DNA of 64,000 nucleotides from Pseudalkalibacillus sp052246725 (GCA_052246725.1 JBQQCL010000001.1), one strand, 5' to 3'; shown: positions 26,339-35,440, counted from the first letter of the stretch. Numbers and translations are program-made. Notes: generated from the letters alone by a model not told the origin.

Positions 26339-26411
26339 GCGCTCGTAGCTCAGGGGATAGAGCAATGGTTTCCGGTACCATGTGTCGGGGGTTCGAATCC
26401 CTCCGAGCGCG
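26339..26411 (+). tRNA. tRNA-Arg (anticodon CCG)
   Basis: The acceptor stem GCGCTCG/CGAGCGC is perfect. D arm GCTC-AGGGGATA-GAGC, anticodon arm ATGGT-TTCCGGT-ACCAT with CCG, and T arm GGGGG-TTCGAAT-CCCTC are all present (73 nt). CCA is not encoded. Confidence 0.96.
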
Positions 26412-26420
26412 CTTAAGAGA

Positions 26421-26461
26421 AAGGGACTGTCCTAATACACTTAGGGCTGTTCCTTTTTTTT
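26421..26461 (+). terminator. Terminator of tRNA-Arg
   Basis: GGGACTGTCCTAA pairs with TTAGGGCTGTTCC, with one mismatch and G.T pairs, and a run of eight T follows. Confidence 0.8.
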
Positions 26462-26492
26462 GGGGTGAAAACTGGCACGATATCTAATAAAT

Positions 26493-26735
26493 TTCCAATT
26501 ACGTCTATCTTGGGACAGGGACCACGCTTTTGATCCTTCCACTGTCCCCATTACGCCTGTTTTGAGACTCACCACCGCCTTTTTCTCCTCCCCCCTGTCC
26601 CAATTACGCCTGTTTTGGGACTCACCACTCTCTTTTCTCCTTCCACTGTCCCGATCAGATCCGAATTCTGACAGGCTTCCACTTTTTCTCGACTTCCTGT
26701 CCCAATTAGACCCTGCTCCGGACAGCTTTCAATTC
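26493..26735. repeat. 51-bp tandem array, locus 1
   Basis: Units start at 26493, 26544, 26597, 26648 and 26699 (spacing 51, 53, 51, 51). They share GTCCCAATTACGCCTGTTTT and a pyrimidine-rich tract ending CTTCCACT. The GTCCC and GGGAC parts give each unit a short foldback. It occupies the gap between tRNA-Arg and the carboxypeptidase gene, in which no gene is seen. Confidence 0.8.
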
Positions 26736-26807
26736 TTACAGCAATCGTGAACAAGCCGTACAAAATGTACTGTGGTAGAGCCAAATTCCATTCTTTCTTA
26801 TCTTTTC

Positions 26808-26858
26808 AAAAAAAAGACCCATAGGCCGCGTTCAGCCTTCAGGTCCCTATTTGTAAGC
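26808..26858 (-). terminator. Terminator of the first M14 carboxypeptidase gene
   Basis: On the minus strand GGGACCTGAAGGC...GGCCTATGGGTC is followed by eight T. The stem is imperfect. Confidence 0.6.
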
Positions 26859-26859
26859 C

Positions 26860-27999
26860 TTATTGAATCTGTAAAATCCCTGCGTAATCAGTCAAGTATC
26901 CGGCAGCAGGATAAGCCGGGATGTCATTCCAGCGATCCGGATCTACATTCTCGATTTCCTGCGTTGCGATCCCACTCAACAATTCTTTTAAGGCCAGGTA
27001 GTTTTGCTTGGTTAAATAACCATTCGATTTCTGCCCTAAATTCCCTTCCCTTGTATTCCCTTTCGTTTCGAAAAAGATTGCAGGGTTGCTATGGCCATCA
27101 GGATTCAGATTATTGTAATTCAACCCGAGCATCATAGCTGAAACCACTCCGCCTTTGATGTCAATATAATACTTGGCATCATCCCCACCGACTTGATATT
27201 GATCGATGTGTGTATACCCATAGTTGGTAAGCTTATCATAAACATAAGCTTGCATCTGTTTGGTCACTGTATTATAGTAACCATCCTTCAACCCAGGAAG
27301 TGTTGGTCCGTCTGGTGCCAACGAAATACCGAGTGAGAAGCTGGTGGCTTCATTTGTTCCATAAACCGTCTTAAAGCCTTGATGATGAAGGTCGATTGCA
27401 AAATCCGGCTTAATATCTGCCCAATAAGCATAGACGACTTCCGATTCCTTTGCTTCGAAACCATCTAACGTCCAATCTCTGTTTAGGTCGACATAGGCGG
27501 AATCATTCACAGGTTCACCGTTTTCATCCATCAACAATGTTTCGCGCTTGTTCATGATGCTTCCATCCGGATTGTACATAGGGATGACGTATAGAGTAAG
27601 TTCATCTAAGAGTGTTTTAACATCAGGATTACCCGAACTCCCCAACGTTTTTAAAAGTTGCATGACAGCTTCTGTCGTCAGCTTCTCATCGCCATGAATC
27701 TGTGCTTGGATCCAGACCTTCGTATCACCGTTTCCGACTTTAGCAGTATAGATGCTTCGTCCTTGTTCAGTTGTTCCGTAATCATCAAGCGTCGACACTT
27801 CAATTTTTCCATCACTTTTTTGTTCAAGATGATGTAATTGATCGACCATTTCTTCATATGTCATGATACTGCTGATGTTATCATTCCCATTCGTTGAGGG
27901 TCCTCCTGGTTTCGTACTACCGGCAGCATAGACGCCAGTGGAACCTAAAACCAATCCGGCAATTGACAGTAAAGTGATGAATTTCAACAATTTATCCAC
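26860..27999 (-). CDS. Secreted M14-family zinc carboxypeptidase
   Basis: A 379-residue exported peptidase. The GTG start at 27999 follows AGGAGG by 9 bases and gives a signal peptide (MDKLLKFITLLSIAGLVLGS onward, cleavage likely after GVYA). The zinc site is HGDE (residues about 97-100) with the third ligand in DLHHQG. DLNRDW is the substrate-binding Asn-Arg pair, and FFETKGN carries the catalytic glutamate. M14 enzymes trim C-terminal residues of peptides or of muropeptides. The next gene upstream on this strand encodes a second M14 enzyme, so the pair is a local duplication. Scavenging of extracellular peptides is the likely role. Confidence 0.88.
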   Translation of the reverse strand: MDKLLKFITLLSIAGLVLGSTGVYAAGSTKPGGPSTNGNDNISSIMTYEEMVDQLHHLEQKSDGKIEVSTLDDYGTTEQGRSIYTAKVGNGDTKVWIQAQIHGDEKLTTEAVMQLLKTLGSSGNPDVKTLLDELTLYVIPMYNPDGSIMNKRETLLMDENGEPVNDSAYVDLNRDWTLDGFEAKESEVVYAYWADIKPDFAIDLHHQGFKTVYGTNEATSFSLGISLAPDGPTLPGLKDGYYNTVTKQMQAYVYDKLTNYGYTHIDQYQVGGDDAKYYIDIKGGVVSAMMLGLNYNNLNPDGHSNPAIFFETKGNTREGNLGQKSNGYLTKQNYLALKELLSGIATQEIENVDPDRWNDIPAYPAAGYLTDYAGILQIQ

Positions 28000-28058
28000 G
28001 CTCGAAAACCTCCTGTGTTGTAAAAATCCGTATATCATTTTTTTATCTTGCTATGTTG

Positions 28059-29099
28059 TTATTCGCCTTTCCAGCCACTTTCCGGAAGTGTATCCCAGAA
28101 TGACGTATCCGCTGTTTCTATCGATCCGTCGGCAATTGCTTTTAAAGCAGCGTCCATTGCCACAACAGCTTGCTGGATCAAGTAACCGTTACTCTTTTGG
28201 CCTAATACATAAGGTTCGTAATAATGGTCAGCCATTCCTCTCATTTCCATCAACAGTGTTGAGATTCCGTATTCGAGCGCAATTCCGTTACGTCCGATTG
28301 TAGGAGCTGTTCCACCAACGTACTTGGAGAGTGTTCCGTAGCCTTTCGCTTCGACCGCTTCATAAACAACTGAACCAAGCTTTTTAGACTTTTCGACAAC
28401 ATCAGCTGACACATTCTCATTCGTTGGATAAAGAATCGATCCTGACACAAGCTCATCACTATCCCCTAACGTTGTTTGCGTTCCTTGATGGTGTAGGTCG
28501 ATCATATAATCTGGTTGATACTTTTGCAGCACGAACTCATGGAACGCTTGGGTTTCCGGCTGTTCTTTTGCAACATGATCGCGATTTAGATCCACCTCAT
28601 TTGCGTTATAGCGTGTATGGGTTCCTGAGACATAATCTTCAAGTGAGAAATTGACATCTCCTTCTGCACCATCCACATTCAAACGAGGAGCAATAAGTAC
28701 ATTCACTTTTTCTAAAATGTCTTGTACCTCTTTCCCATTCGATGTAAGGTGCTGGATCATCTTCAAGGCACCTTCTGTCGTCAAGGTTTCATTTCCATGT
28801 TGCTGGGTTAAAAACAGAATCGTAGGGTTTTCAGGATTGCTGATGAATTTTGCAAGATAAAGGTCTCGATCTTTAACGGATTTACCATATGATTCTACGG
28901 TCAACGCTTCAGATTTTTTGTCTTGTTTTTCTAAGAAAGCCACCATTTCCTCATAGTTGTGAAGCCTTTCATTTTTGATTGTTTCATTGCCATTGTAATT
29001 AGGACCTTCTCCAACAGCACTGACGTTTCCCACAGGAAAACTGAAAAACATTCCAGCACAAAGTGTCACACTAGACAAGACCGTCATCGTTTTCTTCAT
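28059..29099 (-). CDS. Secreted M14-family zinc carboxypeptidase, paralogue
   Basis: A 346-residue relative of the downstream enzyme. The ATG at 29099 follows AAGGAAGGG and opens a signal peptide (MKKTMTVLSSVTLCAGMFFS, cleavage near NVSA). The zinc motif is HGNE, with DLNRDH, DLHHQG and the catalytic LLMEMRG in the family order. Both paralogues share GQKSNGYL near the C-terminus. The gap to the next gene is 59 bases, so they are probably cotranscribed. Substrate specificity is not evident. Confidence 0.88.
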   Translation of the reverse strand: MKKTMTVLSSVTLCAGMFFSFPVGNVSAVGEGPNYNGNETIKNERLHNYEEMVAFLEKQDKKSEALTVESYGKSVKDRDLYLAKFISNPENPTILFLTQQHGNETLTTEGALKMIQHLTSNGKEVQDILEKVNVLIAPRLNVDGAEGDVNFSLEDYVSGTHTRYNANEVDLNRDHVAKEQPETQAFHEFVLQKYQPDYMIDLHHQGTQTTLGDSDELVSGSILYPTNENVSADVVEKSKKLGSVVYEAVEAKGYGTLSKYVGGTAPTIGRNGIALEYGISTLLMEMRGMADHYYEPYVLGQKSNGYLIQQAVVAMDAALKAIADGSIETADTSFWDTLPESGWKGE

Positions 29100-29489
29100 T
29101 CTTTTTCCCTTCCTTTCGTGAATCGAAATATATGTACATTCTTCTTTTAAAAACGACAATTTACCTTCAATATGAAAATAATCAGGCAAGAACGTCTAAA
29201 GTTTCGACAAATACAGACAATCTTTTACAAAAGGAGGGGCTGGAGAACTAGTCTTTTATATAGAGTTATCTGTACATTCTCTTTTGTATCGGGATATAAT
29301 CTAATTCGACAATTTATTTGTATTTATCTTCCGATTTTTTGAAACTCTGGAGTATTTTAATCGTCTATCTATAAGGAGATCTTTTGGCGGCTATACTGAT
29401 AATACTGTGTAGTCATTCGAAAAGTATGATATAATTCATCAGGATATAGGATTAGAAATAACCAACTACTTACGGTGGTGACCATAGAA
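29100..29489. other. AT-rich divergent promoter region
   Basis: A 390-bp gap between the carboxypeptidase operon (minus) and the LCP gene (plus). A TATAAT at 29430-29435 is a candidate -10 box for the LCP gene, with no convincing -35. No repeat family member or gene is seen. Confidence 0.4.
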
Positions 29490-30482
29490 ATGCCCTCACG
29501 AATAGAACGAAAAAAACAAAAGCGCAAGAAGGGAAGCTTTCTGAAGAAGACGTTAATGGTCTTGGCGATTCTTTTTATCGCGGTTGCAGCTTATGCTGCG
29601 ATCCAATACTATCAAGGGCTTCAGCAAGCAACACCTTCTGAAGAGATGGAAAGTGACTATGAATTCAATGCGCCAGATGAAAAAATAGAAGGCAAATACA
29701 ATGTGCTGTTACTAGGAGTCGATCGTAGAGGTGAGGAAGACTCTAGAACGGATACGATCATGATTGCACAATATGACACGAAGACCGATGAAACGAAACT
29801 AGTCTCATTGATGCGGGACTCTTATGTTGAAATTCCCGGCTATAGCAAGAATAAAATCAATACTGCCTTCTTCCATGGCGGACCGGAACTCTTGCGGAAA
29901 ACGATCAAACACAACTTCGATATAGATATCCATTACTATGCCCTGGTTGATTTCAAAGGCTTTGAACAGGTGGTCGATACGATCGCGCCAGAGGGTATCG
30001 AGATGGATGTCGAAAAACGGATGTCTCAAAATATCGGGGTCACACTTGAACCCGGTGTCCAAAATTTGAACGGTAAACAATTACTCGGGTATGCAAGATT
30101 CCGTCATGATGCTGAAGGAGATTTCGGACGTGTTAAACGTCAGCAAAAAGTGATTTCGAAAGTGAAAGACGAGTTCACAAGCCTTTACGGCATTTCCAAG
30201 CTTCCTAAGGTAATGGGAACAATCCAGCCTTACATTGACACGAATATGAAAATGTTTACAGCCATGGGCCTTGCGAAAGATGTCATGTTAAACAAAAGTC
30301 AGATCGAAACGATGAAAATTCCGATCGATAACTCTTGGAATGATCCGACTTACCAGGGTGTCGGCCAAGTGCTTGAAATGGATATAGAACAAAACAGACA
30401 GGCCTTGAAAGAGTTCCTTGGAATGGATGAAAATTCAACCAACATGACAACCAAAAACGAAGACGAAGAACCCGAATCGTAA
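29490..30482 (+). CDS. LytR-CpsA-Psr (LCP) family cell-wall glycopolymer ligase
   Basis: LCP proteins transfer teichoic acids and other glycopolymers from lipid carrier to peptidoglycan. This 330-residue protein has a basic cytoplasmic N-terminus, one membrane helix (LMVLAILFIAVAAYAAIQYY) and an external LCP domain: YNVLLLGVDRR, SRTDTIMIAQYD, LVSLMRDSYVEIPGY, KINTAFFHGG and GYARFRHDAEGDFGRVKRQQ carry the conserved Asp and Arg residues that bind pyrophosphate. It resembles TagT/TagU/TagV. The ATG at 29490 lies after GGTGGTGA; a GTG five codons earlier is possible. It is a single gene with its own 3' UTR element and terminator. Confidence 0.92.
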   Translation: MPSRIERKKQKRKKGSFLKKTLMVLAILFIAVAAYAAIQYYQGLQQATPSEEMESDYEFNAPDEKIEGKYNVLLLGVDRRGEEDSRTDTIMIAQYDTKTDETKLVSLMRDSYVEIPGYSKNKINTAFFHGGPELLRKTIKHNFDIDIHYYALVDFKGFEQVVDTIAPEGIEMDVEKRMSQNIGVTLEPGVQNLNGKQLLGYARFRHDAEGDFGRVKRQQKVISKVKDEFTSLYGISKLPKVMGTIQPYIDTNMKMFTAMGLAKDVMLNKSQIETMKIPIDNSWNDPTYQGVGQVLEMDIEQNRQALKEFLGMDENSTNMTTKNEDEEPES

Positions 30483-30492
30483 TAATGAAAAG

Positions 30493-30582
30493 TTTAAAGA
30501 AAACTTAGCAAAGCCAAGCCTTTGGCGCAGGCTGAGCTAAAGTTGCGCTTATATTGAAAAAAGTTTTATCCTTTCTTTAAAT
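30493..30582 (+). repeat. 3' UTR stem-loop element, copy 3 of 4
   Basis: It starts 11 bases after the LCP stop codon. The core GCCAAGCCTTTGGCGCAGGC is followed by GAGCTAAAGTTGCGCTTATA. The flanks TTTAAAGAAAAC and GTTTTATCCTTTCTTTAAA are complementary, so the whole unit can close into one structure. Confidence 0.8.
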
Positions 30583-30585
30583 GCA

Positions 30586-30640
30586 AAAAAGCTGCCCACT
30601 GACATCAAAAAGATGTCACAATGGGCAGCTTTTCTTATTG
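30586..30640 (+). terminator. Terminator of the LCP gene
   Basis: AAAAGCTGCCCA and TGGGCAGCTTTT form the outer stem; GACATC-AAAAA-GATGTC forms an inner hairpin. It is near symmetric, so it can act on both strands. Confidence 0.85.
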
Positions 30641-30665
30641 ACTGCGGTACCAAGCACTTCGGGGT

Positions 30666-30821
30666 GTACCAGGCACCGATTGAAACCCCTTGGTATCACT
30701 GCATTCTTAATCGGTGCCAGGTACATTTTGCAATCCCTTGTCCCCCAACGCTTTTCAAAGTGTACCTGGCACGCAGAAAGAACCCTTGCGCGGCAAGGGT
30801 TCTGAAAGGGTGCCTGGCACC
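30666..30821. repeat. 48-bp phased palindromic array, locus 4
   Basis: Cores GTACCAGGCAC, GTGCCAGGTAC, GTACCTGGCAC and GTGCCTGGCAC start at 30666, 30714, 30762 and 30810, exactly 48 bp apart. The last spacer holds a perfect hairpin AACCCTTGCGCGGCAAGGGTT. Core changes are often compensated (G-C to A-T on both arms in the third unit). Confidence 0.9.
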
Positions 30822-30839
30822 GAGGCAAAAGCACCGGGT

Positions 30840-31313
30840 TTATTCTTCTTTGCCCATGCCTTTGAGGAAGGCGAGGATCATGCGGATGGAGCGGTTGACT
30901 TCGGGATCCTTCAAGGTTTTGATCAGCTGAAACATGCTGATCATTTCATCTTTTTCTTCCTCTTCGGTGGCTTCCAGTACGCCATGGTTGATCTTTTCCA
31001 TGAATGGCTGCATTTTCGAGAATTCGATCGTTCCTAAGAATCCGATGAAATCGACGACATTCCGAGCGAACTTCGCGTTATGCGGACGATTGATCTCCCT
31101 GAAGAATGCGGACGTTGCTTGCTCCCGATGATTCACCATTGCACTTAGCAACGGCAGCATGTCGCTTTCATGAAGTCTGTCAACCAGCACGATCAGATCC
31201 AGTATCGCATCCTTTCGTTCTGCCAGCGCTTGTTCGATCTCCTCCATGCCTTTTTCACGGACCTCTTCTTTGGAAGGAACAAGTGGTTCGACTTTCCGAG
31301 TAGGTTTTGCCAT
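30840..31313 (-). CDS. DUF1641 protein, formate dehydrogenase partner (YjgD/YrhD type)
   Basis: A 157-residue protein, mainly alpha-helical and without a membrane segment. FARNVVDFIGFLGTIEFSKMQPFMEKINHG and the helix-rich flanks place it in the DUF1641 family, which in Bacilli is encoded directly after a YjgC/YrhE-type formate dehydrogenase. The start codon abuts the dehydrogenase stop, so the two are cotranscribed and likely coupled. DUF1641 proteins are thought to be accessory or small subunits of these dehydrogenases. No cofactor motif is visible. Confidence 0.85.
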   Translation of the reverse strand: MAKPTRKVEPLVPSKEEVREKGMEEIEQALAERKDAILDLIVLVDRLHESDMLPLLSAMVNHREQATSAFFREINRPHNAKFARNVVDFIGFLGTIEFSKMQPFMEKINHGVLEATEEEEKDEMISMFQLIKTLKDPEVNRSIRMILAFLKGMGKEE

Positions 31314-34270
31314 TACTTTTTCACTTCCTTCTTACGCACGACATTGCCAGGAAACACATAATCATCTCTCTCCCATTTTTCCTCGACTTTGATACCGATT
31401 TGAGGCTGACGGTTACCGAATCGATGGTTGTTATGCGGTAGCGGTCTCTCTCCTTCGAAATCAAGCAATTCCATCTTCACCGCTGTATCTTTGTAAGCCG
31501 GTGTATCCGTATCCTTGTCGACTTCACTTGAGGTCAACTTGTTGACAGCGAGATCACCATTGTCATTCAACGGAATATAGAGCTCTTTCCCTTTCACTCG
31601 CTCTGTGACCACAACCCTGCCTTTAACTGACCCCGTCCGTGACGTCAGCCGTACCATCGAGCCGTCTTTCAATCCTCGATCTTTCGCAAGTTCATGGGAT
31701 ACTTCGATGAACGCATGTGGCGTTTTTCGGGTAATTCCGTGTGACTTGTATGTCATATTCCCTTCATGGAAATGTTCAAGCAAACGGCCGCTATTGACGT
31801 GCAAGTCGTACTCCTCGTCTGTTCCTGTCGGTTCTGTCCAATCGACGAAAAACAACCTTGCCCGACCATCATCGAAATGGAATTTTTCTTCATAAAGCAT
31901 CGGCATATCAATTCCCTCTTCATCGACTGGCCAAATCAGACTTTTATATCCTTCCATCCGTTCATAAGAAACACCTGCGAACATTGGGGTCAGCTTCGCG
32001 ATTTCATCCATGACCTGGGCAGGTCCCTCGTACTTCCATCCGGCTCCAAGTTCATTTGCGAGCATCTGCGTGATTTCCCAGTCTGGCTTAGCATCACCCA
32101 ACGTCGGAAGAGCGGGATAGATGCGCTGGATCCGTCTTTCCGTATTCGTAAATGTCCCCTCTTTTTCAAGGCTAGGTACAGCCGGTAAAATCACATCCGC
32201 AAATTCGGACGTTCGTGATAAAAACAGATCCTGGACCACAAAGAAATCAAGCTTTTCAAAACCGCGCTGGACGTAATTCGCATTTGCATCCACGATCCCC
32301 ATATCCTCACCCTGGAGATAAAGGGCGCGTAACGTTCCATCATGGATCGCATCGACCATACCATGATTCGTCAACCCTGGTTCGCCGTTCAAATTCACGC
32401 CCCATGCCTCTTCAAACTTTTTACGGATCTCATCATTCTGGACATCTTGATAGCCTGAAAAAGTGTTTGGCATGCTTCCGAAATCACTGCACCCCTGGAC
32501 GTTGTTGTGCCCTCTGAGCGGATAGGCACCCGTTCCATGACGACCATAGTTCCCGGTTACGATCAGCAAATTGGAGATCGCCGTACTGGTGTCGCTTCCG
32601 CCCTTTTGTTGCGTAACGCCCATTGCCCAGCAGATAACAGTTGAATCTGACTCATGAATCGCTTCAGCAATTTTAATCATCGTGTCTTTCGAAAGTCCCG
32701 TCTCTTTTTCAGCATAATCCAGTGTGAATTTCTGGATCTTTTCAAGGTACTCCTCGACATTTATAACACGGTTCTTCAAAAATTCCTTGTCATGCCAACC
32801 TTGTTCAACAATGTAGTTCGTTACTGCAGAAAGCCAGACGAGATCCGAACCTGGTTTCGGCTGGATGAACATATCCGCACGTTCAGCCATCTCATGCTCA
32901 CGGATATCTGCGACGATCATTTTCTGGCCGAACAGCTTTTGAGACCGCTTGATTTTAGAAGCCAAAACCGGGTGGGACTCTGCCGTGTTCGAGCCGATCG
33001 TGATGACAAGACTGGCTGTTTCAATATCCTTGAGTGAACCAGCGTCCCCGCCATAACCTACTGTCCGGAACAATCCTTTTGTAGCAGGAGACTGGCAATA
33101 CCTCGAACAGTTATCCACGTTGTTGGTCCCGAAGATTTGACGCGCTAGCTTCTGCATCAAATAGGATTCTTCATTCGTCGCTTTGGAAGAAGCAATGAAA
33201 CCGAGTGCTTCAGGGCCGCTTTCCGCGTGGATTTCTTTCAATCTTTTTGCGACATACGAGATTGCCTCGGCCCATTCCACTTCCTTGAATGTATCCCCTT
33301 CTCGGATAAGAGGCTTCGTCAGTCTCTCTTCACTATTCACATAATCCCAGCCGAACTTTCCTTTCACACAAGTCGAGATTCCATTGGCTGGCGCTTCAGG
33401 CTGCGGCTGGATTTTTAAAATATGCCGGTCTTTCGTCCACACATCGAAACTGCAGCCGACTCCGCAATACGTACAGACCGTTTTTGTTTTCCGGATGCGA
33501 TCCTCACGCATTTCCGCTTCGGTATCCGATATCGCGAACAATGGACCGAAACCGGATTCAACATTTTTCGTAAAATCGATCATCGACCGCAGCGTTCCCT
33601 GTTCGACGTTCGAAAGGTAGCCCGCTTCCTTGATCATTGATTTTTCCATCAAAGCATTACACGGACACACGGTTACACACTGTCCGCAGTTGACACAGGA
33701 GGATTCATCAATCGGAACATCATTATCCCAGAGGACACGTGGCTGTTCACGCTCCCAATCAATCGTAAGGGTTTCATTGACTTCGATATCCTGACAAACC
33801 TCCACGCACCGGCCGCACAATATACATTGGTTCGGATCATATCGATAAAAGGACCCTGAATCATCGATGTCATACCCCTTCGATTGGAAAGGAATATTCT
33901 GATGTTCCTTCTGCATCTCAGCCACTGTGTTATGGATATCGCAGCGACCGTTATTATAGTCACACACCGTACAATACAATTCATGCTTGTGCAGAATCTT
34001 ATCCATCGCGTAATCCTGTGCTTTATGTACATCTTCATGCTGCGTATTGATTTCCATATCCGCTTCAAGCTTCATCCCACAAGCACGCTGCAGCTCCCCA
34101 TTTACCTCAACGATACACGTATCACAGCTCTCGATCGGGCCAAGGCTTTCGTGAAAACAGATTGCCGGTACATCGACATCTTCCGCTTTCAGGAATTGAA
34201 GTACATTCTGACCTGCCGACGTCTGGTACTCCTCACCATTGACATTGACTCGAATCATTTCATCAGACAC
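31313..34270 (-). CDS. Formate dehydrogenase, molybdopterin catalytic subunit (YjgC type)
   Basis: Oxidises formate to CO2. The 985-residue protein has the length of B. subtilis YjgC. The order is an N-terminal 2Fe-2S ferredoxin domain (CFHESLGPIESCDTCIVEV), a cysteine-rich segment (CTVCDYNNGRCD), two 4Fe-4S motifs (CILCGRCVEVC and CVNCGQCVTVCPC), the 4Fe-4S of the catalytic domain (CTYCGVGCSFD), and the molybdopterin-binding region. The metal ligand is a cysteine in NCSRYCQSPATKGL, not selenocysteine. The GTG start at 34270 lies 7 bases after GAGGAGG. A DUF1641 gene follows. It is a cytoplasmic type without a signal peptide. Confidence 0.94.
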   Translation of the reverse strand: MSDEMIRVNVNGEEYQTSAGQNVLQFLKAEDVDVPAICFHESLGPIESCDTCIVEVNGELQRACGMKLEADMEINTQHEDVHKAQDYAMDKILHKHELYCTVCDYNNGRCDIHNTVAEMQKEHQNIPFQSKGYDIDDSGSFYRYDPNQCILCGRCVEVCQDIEVNETLTIDWEREQPRVLWDNDVPIDESSCVNCGQCVTVCPCNALMEKSMIKEAGYLSNVEQGTLRSMIDFTKNVESGFGPLFAISDTEAEMREDRIRKTKTVCTYCGVGCSFDVWTKDRHILKIQPQPEAPANGISTCVKGKFGWDYVNSEERLTKPLIREGDTFKEVEWAEAISYVAKRLKEIHAESGPEALGFIASSKATNEESYLMQKLARQIFGTNNVDNCSRYCQSPATKGLFRTVGYGGDAGSLKDIETASLVITIGSNTAESHPVLASKIKRSQKLFGQKMIVADIREHEMAERADMFIQPKPGSDLVWLSAVTNYIVEQGWHDKEFLKNRVINVEEYLEKIQKFTLDYAEKETGLSKDTMIKIAEAIHESDSTVICWAMGVTQQKGGSDTSTAISNLLIVTGNYGRHGTGAYPLRGHNNVQGCSDFGSMPNTFSGYQDVQNDEIRKKFEEAWGVNLNGEPGLTNHGMVDAIHDGTLRALYLQGEDMGIVDANANYVQRGFEKLDFFVVQDLFLSRTSEFADVILPAVPSLEKEGTFTNTERRIQRIYPALPTLGDAKPDWEITQMLANELGAGWKYEGPAQVMDEIAKLTPMFAGVSYERMEGYKSLIWPVDEEGIDMPMLYEEKFHFDDGRARLFFVDWTEPTGTDEEYDLHVNSGRLLEHFHEGNMTYKSHGITRKTPHAFIEVSHELAKDRGLKDGSMVRLTSRTGSVKGRVVVTERVKGKELYIPLNDNGDLAVNKLTSSEVDKDTDTPAYKDTAVKMELLDFEGERPLPHNNHRFGNRQPQIGIKVEEKWERDDYVFPGNVVRKKEVKK

Positions 34271-34564
34271 GATTGAACCTCCTCTTTTACTCCCATAATG
34301 GAAAGGAGCAAGCTTCATAGAAATCCACTGCTCCCTTATATGAATTTGAAAAGTTCCCTATCTAGTACATTGTTTCCCTTTCAAACTTGGTATAAACCAC
34401 CTTTCATTAATACGAAAACACCTCACCCATCAACGGAATCAGGGTCCTTCGCGATTTCTTTTGAAGAATTGGACGTTTAAATCGGTTAAGAAAGGGAAAA
34501 ATGATATGATGTATACATAGCTTCTTACATAACGGTCATAAGTTCTTTTCTAAAGCTTTGTAAT

Positions 34565-34680
34565 ATACGAATGTTGTTTCAAACAAAAGCCACAACACTC
34601 CTGCGGGAACAGCGAGCCAGGCGAGACCCAGGCTTACGGATCGTCCTCGGAAAACAAAGCTTTTTGAAAAGAGAAAAAAA
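34565..34680. repeat. Degenerate GC-rich element, copy A4
   Basis: ACACTCCTGCGGGAACAGCGAGCCAGGCGAGAC and TCCTCGGAAAAC match the CTCCTGCGGGA and GCGGAAAGCGA modules of the MITE-like family, but the ends are lost. It lies in the 524-bp divergent gap between the formate dehydrogenase and clpP; the rest of the gap holds the clpP promoter and AT-rich DNA. Confidence 0.45.
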
Positions 34681-34716
34681 CGTCGAACGAAAAATCCGCT
34701 AGTAAGAGCCTAATAG

Positions 34717-34746
34717 TTTGACCTATATTGACCTATTGAGTAAGAT
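34717..34746 (+). promoter_or_regulatory. clpP promoter with CtsR operator
   Basis: TTTGACC-TAT-ATTGACC (34717-34733) is the CtsR heptad repeat (GGTCAAA on the opposite strand). It overlaps a SigA promoter with -35 TTGACC at 34718-34723, a 17-bp spacer and -10 TAAGAT at 34741-34746. Heat and protein stress would relieve CtsR repression. Confidence 0.85.
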
Positions 34747-34794
34747 GAAATTAAAGCCATAAAGATACTTATGGAAAGAGGAGGATTTCTGAAT

Positions 34795-35394
34795 ATGAAC
34801 TTAATCCCAACAGTTATTGAACAAACGAACCGCGGGGAACGTGCCTATGATATCTACTCCCGCCTTCTAAAAGATCGCATCATCATGCTAGGGAGCGCAA
34901 TTGATGACAATGTTGCTAACTCGATCGTCGCACAATTATTATTCTTAGCTGCAGAAGATCCTGAAAAAGACATTTCGCTTTACATCAACAGTCCTGGAGG
35001 ATCCATCACAGCAGGTATGGCGATCTATGATACGATGCAATTCATCAAGCCGAAAGTCAGCACAATCTGTATCGGTATGGCAGCATCTATGGGTGCATTC
35101 TTACTTACAGCAGGGGAACCTGGAAAACGTTTCGCACTGCCGAACAGTGAAGTCATGATCCACCAGCCGCTTGGCGGTACACAAGGTCAGGCTGCTGACA
35201 TTGAAATCCATGCTCGCCGCATCATTGAAATGCGCGAGAAGATCAACAAGATTATTGCAGACCGCTCTGGTCAACCGGTTGAAGTTGTAGAACGCGATAC
35301 GGATCGTGATAACTTCATGAGCGCACACCGTGCAAAAGAATACGGTCTGATCGACGACGTTATTGAAAAACCAGTGAATGTGGATAACAAATAA
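34795..35394 (+). CDS. clpP: ATP-dependent Clp protease proteolytic subunit ClpP
   Basis: ClpP forms the double-heptamer protease used with ClpX, ClpC or ClpE, and degrades SsrA-tagged proteins among others. The 199-residue product starts MNLIPTVIEQTNRGERAYDI. The catalytic serine is in GMAASMGAFLLTAG (about 98), histidine in NSEVMIHQPLGG (about 123) and aspartate in RDTDRDNFMS (about 172). The ATG at 34795 follows AGAGGAGG; the longer frame starts upstream of that site. It is monocistronic with a CtsR-controlled promoter and its own terminator. Confidence 0.97.
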   Translation: MNLIPTVIEQTNRGERAYDIYSRLLKDRIIMLGSAIDDNVANSIVAQLLFLAAEDPEKDISLYINSPGGSITAGMAIYDTMQFIKPKVSTICIGMAASMGAFLLTAGEPGKRFALPNSEVMIHQPLGGTQGQAADIEIHARRIIEMREKINKIIADRSGQPVEVVERDTDRDNFMSAHRAKEYGLIDDVIEKPVNVDNK

Positions 35395-35400
35395 GTATTT

Positions 35401-35440
35401 TATGAGACTGGCTCCGAATCATTTCGGGGTCAGTTTTTTT
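35401..35440 (+). terminator. clpP terminator
   Basis: GACTGGCTCCGAA-TCAT-TTCGGGGTCAGT is followed by seven T. Confidence 0.88.

Noticed and set aside
26339..26411. A tRNA cluster around tRNA-Arg
   Set aside because: No other cloverleaf is seen within 500 bp; a terminator follows directly.
29430..29435. Complete SigA promoter for the LCP gene
   Set aside because: TATAAT is present but no acceptable -35 box lies 16-18 bases upstream.
31313..34270. Selenocysteine in the formate dehydrogenase
   Set aside because: The frame is continuous with Cys at the metal ligand; no in-frame TGA exists.
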